From an uncultured Lysobacteraceae bacterium (GTDB taxonomy: Bacteria > Pseudomonadota > Gammaproteobacteria > Xanthomonadales > Rhodanobacteraceae), in assembly GCA_946480705.1 (NCBI GenBank), contig CAMLLF010000230.1, forward strand, positions 1 to 6,680: a stretch of 6,680 nucleotides of DNA, read 5' to 3'. Both the position numbers and the translations under genes were made by a program. The notes under the pieces were generated by a model that did not search any database, was not told the origin of the DNA, and was given only the letters and a program-made list of their open reading frames with translations. The number at the start of each line of letters is the position of its first letter. Positions within the stretch are counted from its first letter, which is position 1. Positions 4,750-6,680 of the stretch are shown in pieces.

Positions 4750-6680
4750 GCGAGGGCCGTTTCAATTTGTCTGCGCTTGCGGTCCGGGAGCGGTCGATTA
4801 TGTTTTTTCTCATCATCCTGGTGTCCATCGCCGGGCTGGGCGCTTTCTTCCAGCTCGGCCGCGCCGAGGATCCGGCTTTCACCATCAAGATGATGACGAT
4901 CGTCACCGCGTGGCCGGGCGCCACGCCGCAGGAAATGCAAGACCAGGTCGCGGAGAAACTGGAAAAGCGTCTACAGGAGTTGCGCTGGTATGACCGCGCC
5001 GAGACCTACACCCGGCCGGGCCTCGCCTTCACGCTCCTGACCTTGCGCGACAACACCCCGCCTTCGGCGGTGCAGGAAGAGTTTTATCAGGCGCGCAAGA
5101 AGGTCGCCGATGAGGCGGTGAACCTGCCGCCGGGCGTAATCGGCCCGATGGTCAACGACGAATATGCGGACGTCACCTTCGCGCTGTACGCGCTCAAGGC
5201 CAAGGGCGTGCCTCAGCGAGCGCTGGTGCGTGACGCGGAATTGATGCGCCAGCGCCTGCTGCACGTGCCCGGCGTCAAGAAGGTCAACATTGTCGGCGAG
5301 CAAGCCGAGCGCATCTTCGTGGAGTTCTCCCACGAGCGCCTGGCGACCTTGGGCGTCGGCCCGCAGGACGTGTTCGCAGCGCTCGCCAGCCAGAACGTGC
5401 TGACACCGGCGGGCTCGATCGAAACCCGAGGGCCGCGCGTGTTCGTACGCGTGGACGGCGCCTTCGACCAGCTGCGGAACATCCGCGACACGCCGGTCGT
5501 ATCGCAGGGACGCACCCTGAAGCTGTCCGACGTGGCCGAAGTGACCCGCGGCTACGAGGATCCGGCGACCTTTCTCATCCGCAACGGCGGCGAGCCAGCG
5601 CTTCTGCTGGGCGTTGTGATGCGCGAAGGATGGAACGGCCTGGACCTGGGCACGGCGCTCGAGAAAGAGGTCGGCGCCATCAATGCCGAATTGCCCTTGG
5701 GCATGGGCCTGGTCAAGGTGACCGACCAGGCGGTCAACATCAGCTCGGCCGTCGACGAGTTCATGGTCAAGTTCTTCGTCGCGCTGCTGGTGGTGATGCT
5801 GGTGAGCTTCATCAGCATGGGCTGGCGCGTGGGCTTGGTCGTCGCCGCGGCCGTGCCGCTGACGCTCGCGATCGTGTTCTTCGTAATGGCCGCGACCGGC
5901 AAGAATTTCGATCGCATCACGTTGGGCTCCCTGATCCTCGCGCTGGGCCTGCTGGTAGACGATGCGATCATCGCCATCGAGATGATGGTGGTGAAGATGG
6001 AGGAAGGCTACGACCGCATCGCGGCCTCGGCATACGCCTGGAGTCACACCGCGGCCCCAATGCTGTCTGGCACGTTGGTGACCGCCGTGGGCTTCATGCC
6101 CAACGGCTTCGCGCGATCGGCCGCTGGCGAATACACCGCCAACATGTTCTGGATCGTGGGCATCGCGTTGATCGCCTCCTGGGTGGTGGCTGTCGTATTC
6201 ACGCCGTATCTGGGCGTCAAGCTGCTTCCGGATTTCCCGAAGGTCGAAGGCGGCCACGCGGCGATCTACAACACGCCGCGCAACAACCAGTTCCGTGCGG
6301 TGCTTGGCCGCGTCATCGCGCGCAAGTGGCTGGTCGCCGCCGCCGTGGCCGGGCTCTTCGTGCTGTCCTTGCTCGGCATGGGTTTGGTGAAGAAGCAGTT
6401 CTTCCCGATCTCCGACCGTCCCGAAGTACTCGTCGAGGTCCAGATGCCGTACGGCACCTCGATCTCGCGAACCAGCGAGGCCACCGCCAAAGTGGAAGCC
6501 TGGCTGGCACAGCAGAAAGAGGCTCGCATCGTCACTGCCTACGTCGGCCAAGGCGCCCCGCGCTTCTTCTTCTCGGTGGGCCCGGAACTGCCGGACCCGT
6601 CCTTCGCGAAGATCGTCATCCGCACTGACAACCAGGAAGAACGCGAGGCCTTGAAGCACCGGCTGCGCCGCGCCGTCGCC
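4746..6680 (+). CDS. RND efflux permease, AcrB/HAE1-like (partial, C-terminus outside window)
   Basis: This gene encodes the proton-driven inner-membrane pump of a tripartite exporter. The frame is open from GTG at 4746 to the window end, giving 645 residues of a family that usually has 1,020-1,070. The GTG overlaps the adaptor stop as GTGA, and FNLSALAVRERS just after it is the normal family N-terminus, so this start is preferred to ATG at 4800. TM1 is about 18-35, followed by LGRAEDP and the first porter loop. TM2 is 343-358, TM3 362-383, and TM4 391-409 carries the proton-relay pair Asp405-Asp406 in GLLVDDAIIAIE, equivalent to AcrB Asp407-Asp408. TM7 is about 528-546, and the second periplasmic loop begins at FFPISDRPEVLVEVQMPYG. 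The relay lysine of TM10 lies beyond the window. The conserved residues visible suggest a working drug-type (HAE) pump rather than a metal (HME) pump. The substrate is unknown and no outer-membrane factor gene is in view. Confidence 0.96.
   Translation, partial: MSEGRFNLSALAVRERSIMFFLIILVSIAGLGAFFQLGRAEDPAFTIKMMTIVTAWPGATPQEMQDQVAEKLEKRLQELRWYDRAETYTRPGLAFTLLTLRDNTPPSAVQEEFYQARKKVADEAVNLPPGVIGPMVNDEYADVTFALYALKAKGVPQRALVRDAELMRQRLLHVPGVKKVNIVGEQAERIFVEFSHERLATLGVGPQDVFAALASQNVLTPAGSIETRGPRVFVRVDGAFDQLRNIRDTPVVSQGRTLKLSDVAEVTRGYEDPATFLIRNGGEPALLLGVVMREGWNGLDLGTALEKEVGAINAELPLGMGLVKVTDQAVNISSAVDEFMVKFFVALLVVMLVSFISMGWRVGLVVAAAVPLTLAIVFFVMAATGKNFDRITLGSLILALGLLVDDAIIAIEMMVVKMEEGYDRIAASAYAWSHTAAPMLSGTLVTAVGFMPNGFARSAAGEYTANMFWIVGIALIASWVVAVVFTPYLGVKLLPDFPKVEGGHAAIYNTPRNNQFRAVLGRVIARKWLVAAAVAGLFVLSLLGMGLVKKQFFPISDRPEVLVEVQMPYGTSISRTSEATAKVEAWLAQQKEARIVTAYVGQGAPRFFFSVGPELPDPSFAKIVIRTDNQEEREALKHRLRRAVA

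Noticed and set aside
4971..6659. Long antisense open frame (about 560 codons) across the permease gene
   Set aside because: Its product is rich in His, Arg, Asp and Gly without recognisable domains and mirrors the codon pattern of the permease. It is a typical high-GC shadow frame.
1..6680. CRISPR array, tRNA, rRNA, toxin-antitoxin or phage-defence genes
   Set aside because: No regularly spaced repeats, no cloverleaf other than the tmRNA ends, and no protein resembling these systems was found on either strand.

Overview
The window is high-GC DNA from a gammaproteobacterium, most likely of the Xanthomonadales (Lysobacterales). The best indicator is the first gene: the visible SmpB protein, with motifs such as [13 protein letters not shown] and [19 protein letters not shown], reads very much like Xanthomonas-type SmpB as I recall it. 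The genus cannot be fixed from the sequence alone. All recognised genes lie on the + strand.

Left part (1-1777), trans-translation and one small gene. The window opens inside smpB (ends 454). Next comes a small glycine-zipper protein gene (675-1169). It is preceded by a good -24/-12 (sigma-54-type) promoter match, and its C-terminal third carries tryptophans spaced exactly 11 residues apart. A short repeat-rich spacer follows, then a complete tmRNA gene ssrA (1331-1683) with a full acceptor stem, T-arm, encoded CCA and a tag reading frame ANDDVYALAA. So the two partners of ribosome rescue, SmpB and tmRNA, sit within 0.9 kb of each other. Two GC-rich hairpin terminators close the region.

Middle (1778-2097), a gene-poor junction directly downstream of ssrA, a common integration site for mobile DNA. 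It holds what looks like a short decayed piece of an IS701-type transposase, then a promoter/operator.

Right part (2098-6680), a regulated efflux cassette: a TetR-family repressor, a classical short-chain dehydrogenase/reductase (SDR), a lipoprotein periplasmic adaptor and the first 645 residues of an RND efflux permease. The last three genes are tightly packed (5-nt gap, then a GTGA start/stop overlap) and form one transcription unit. Two near-identical palindromes (17 of 20 positions the same, with compensating changes in the arms) lie at the start of the tetR gene and in the tetR-SDR gap. The simplest model is that the repressor binds both, controlling itself and the SDR-efflux operon, with a toxic ligand relieving repression. 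The tetR promoter is placed so that its transcript would begin almost on the start codon, so the mRNA is probably leaderless. No outer-membrane channel gene is seen before the window ends.

The window does not contain an obviously unknown multi-gene system. Its most distinctive items are the twin-operator leaderless repressor circuit, the SDR embedded in an RND operon, and the 11-residue tryptophan repeat protein.
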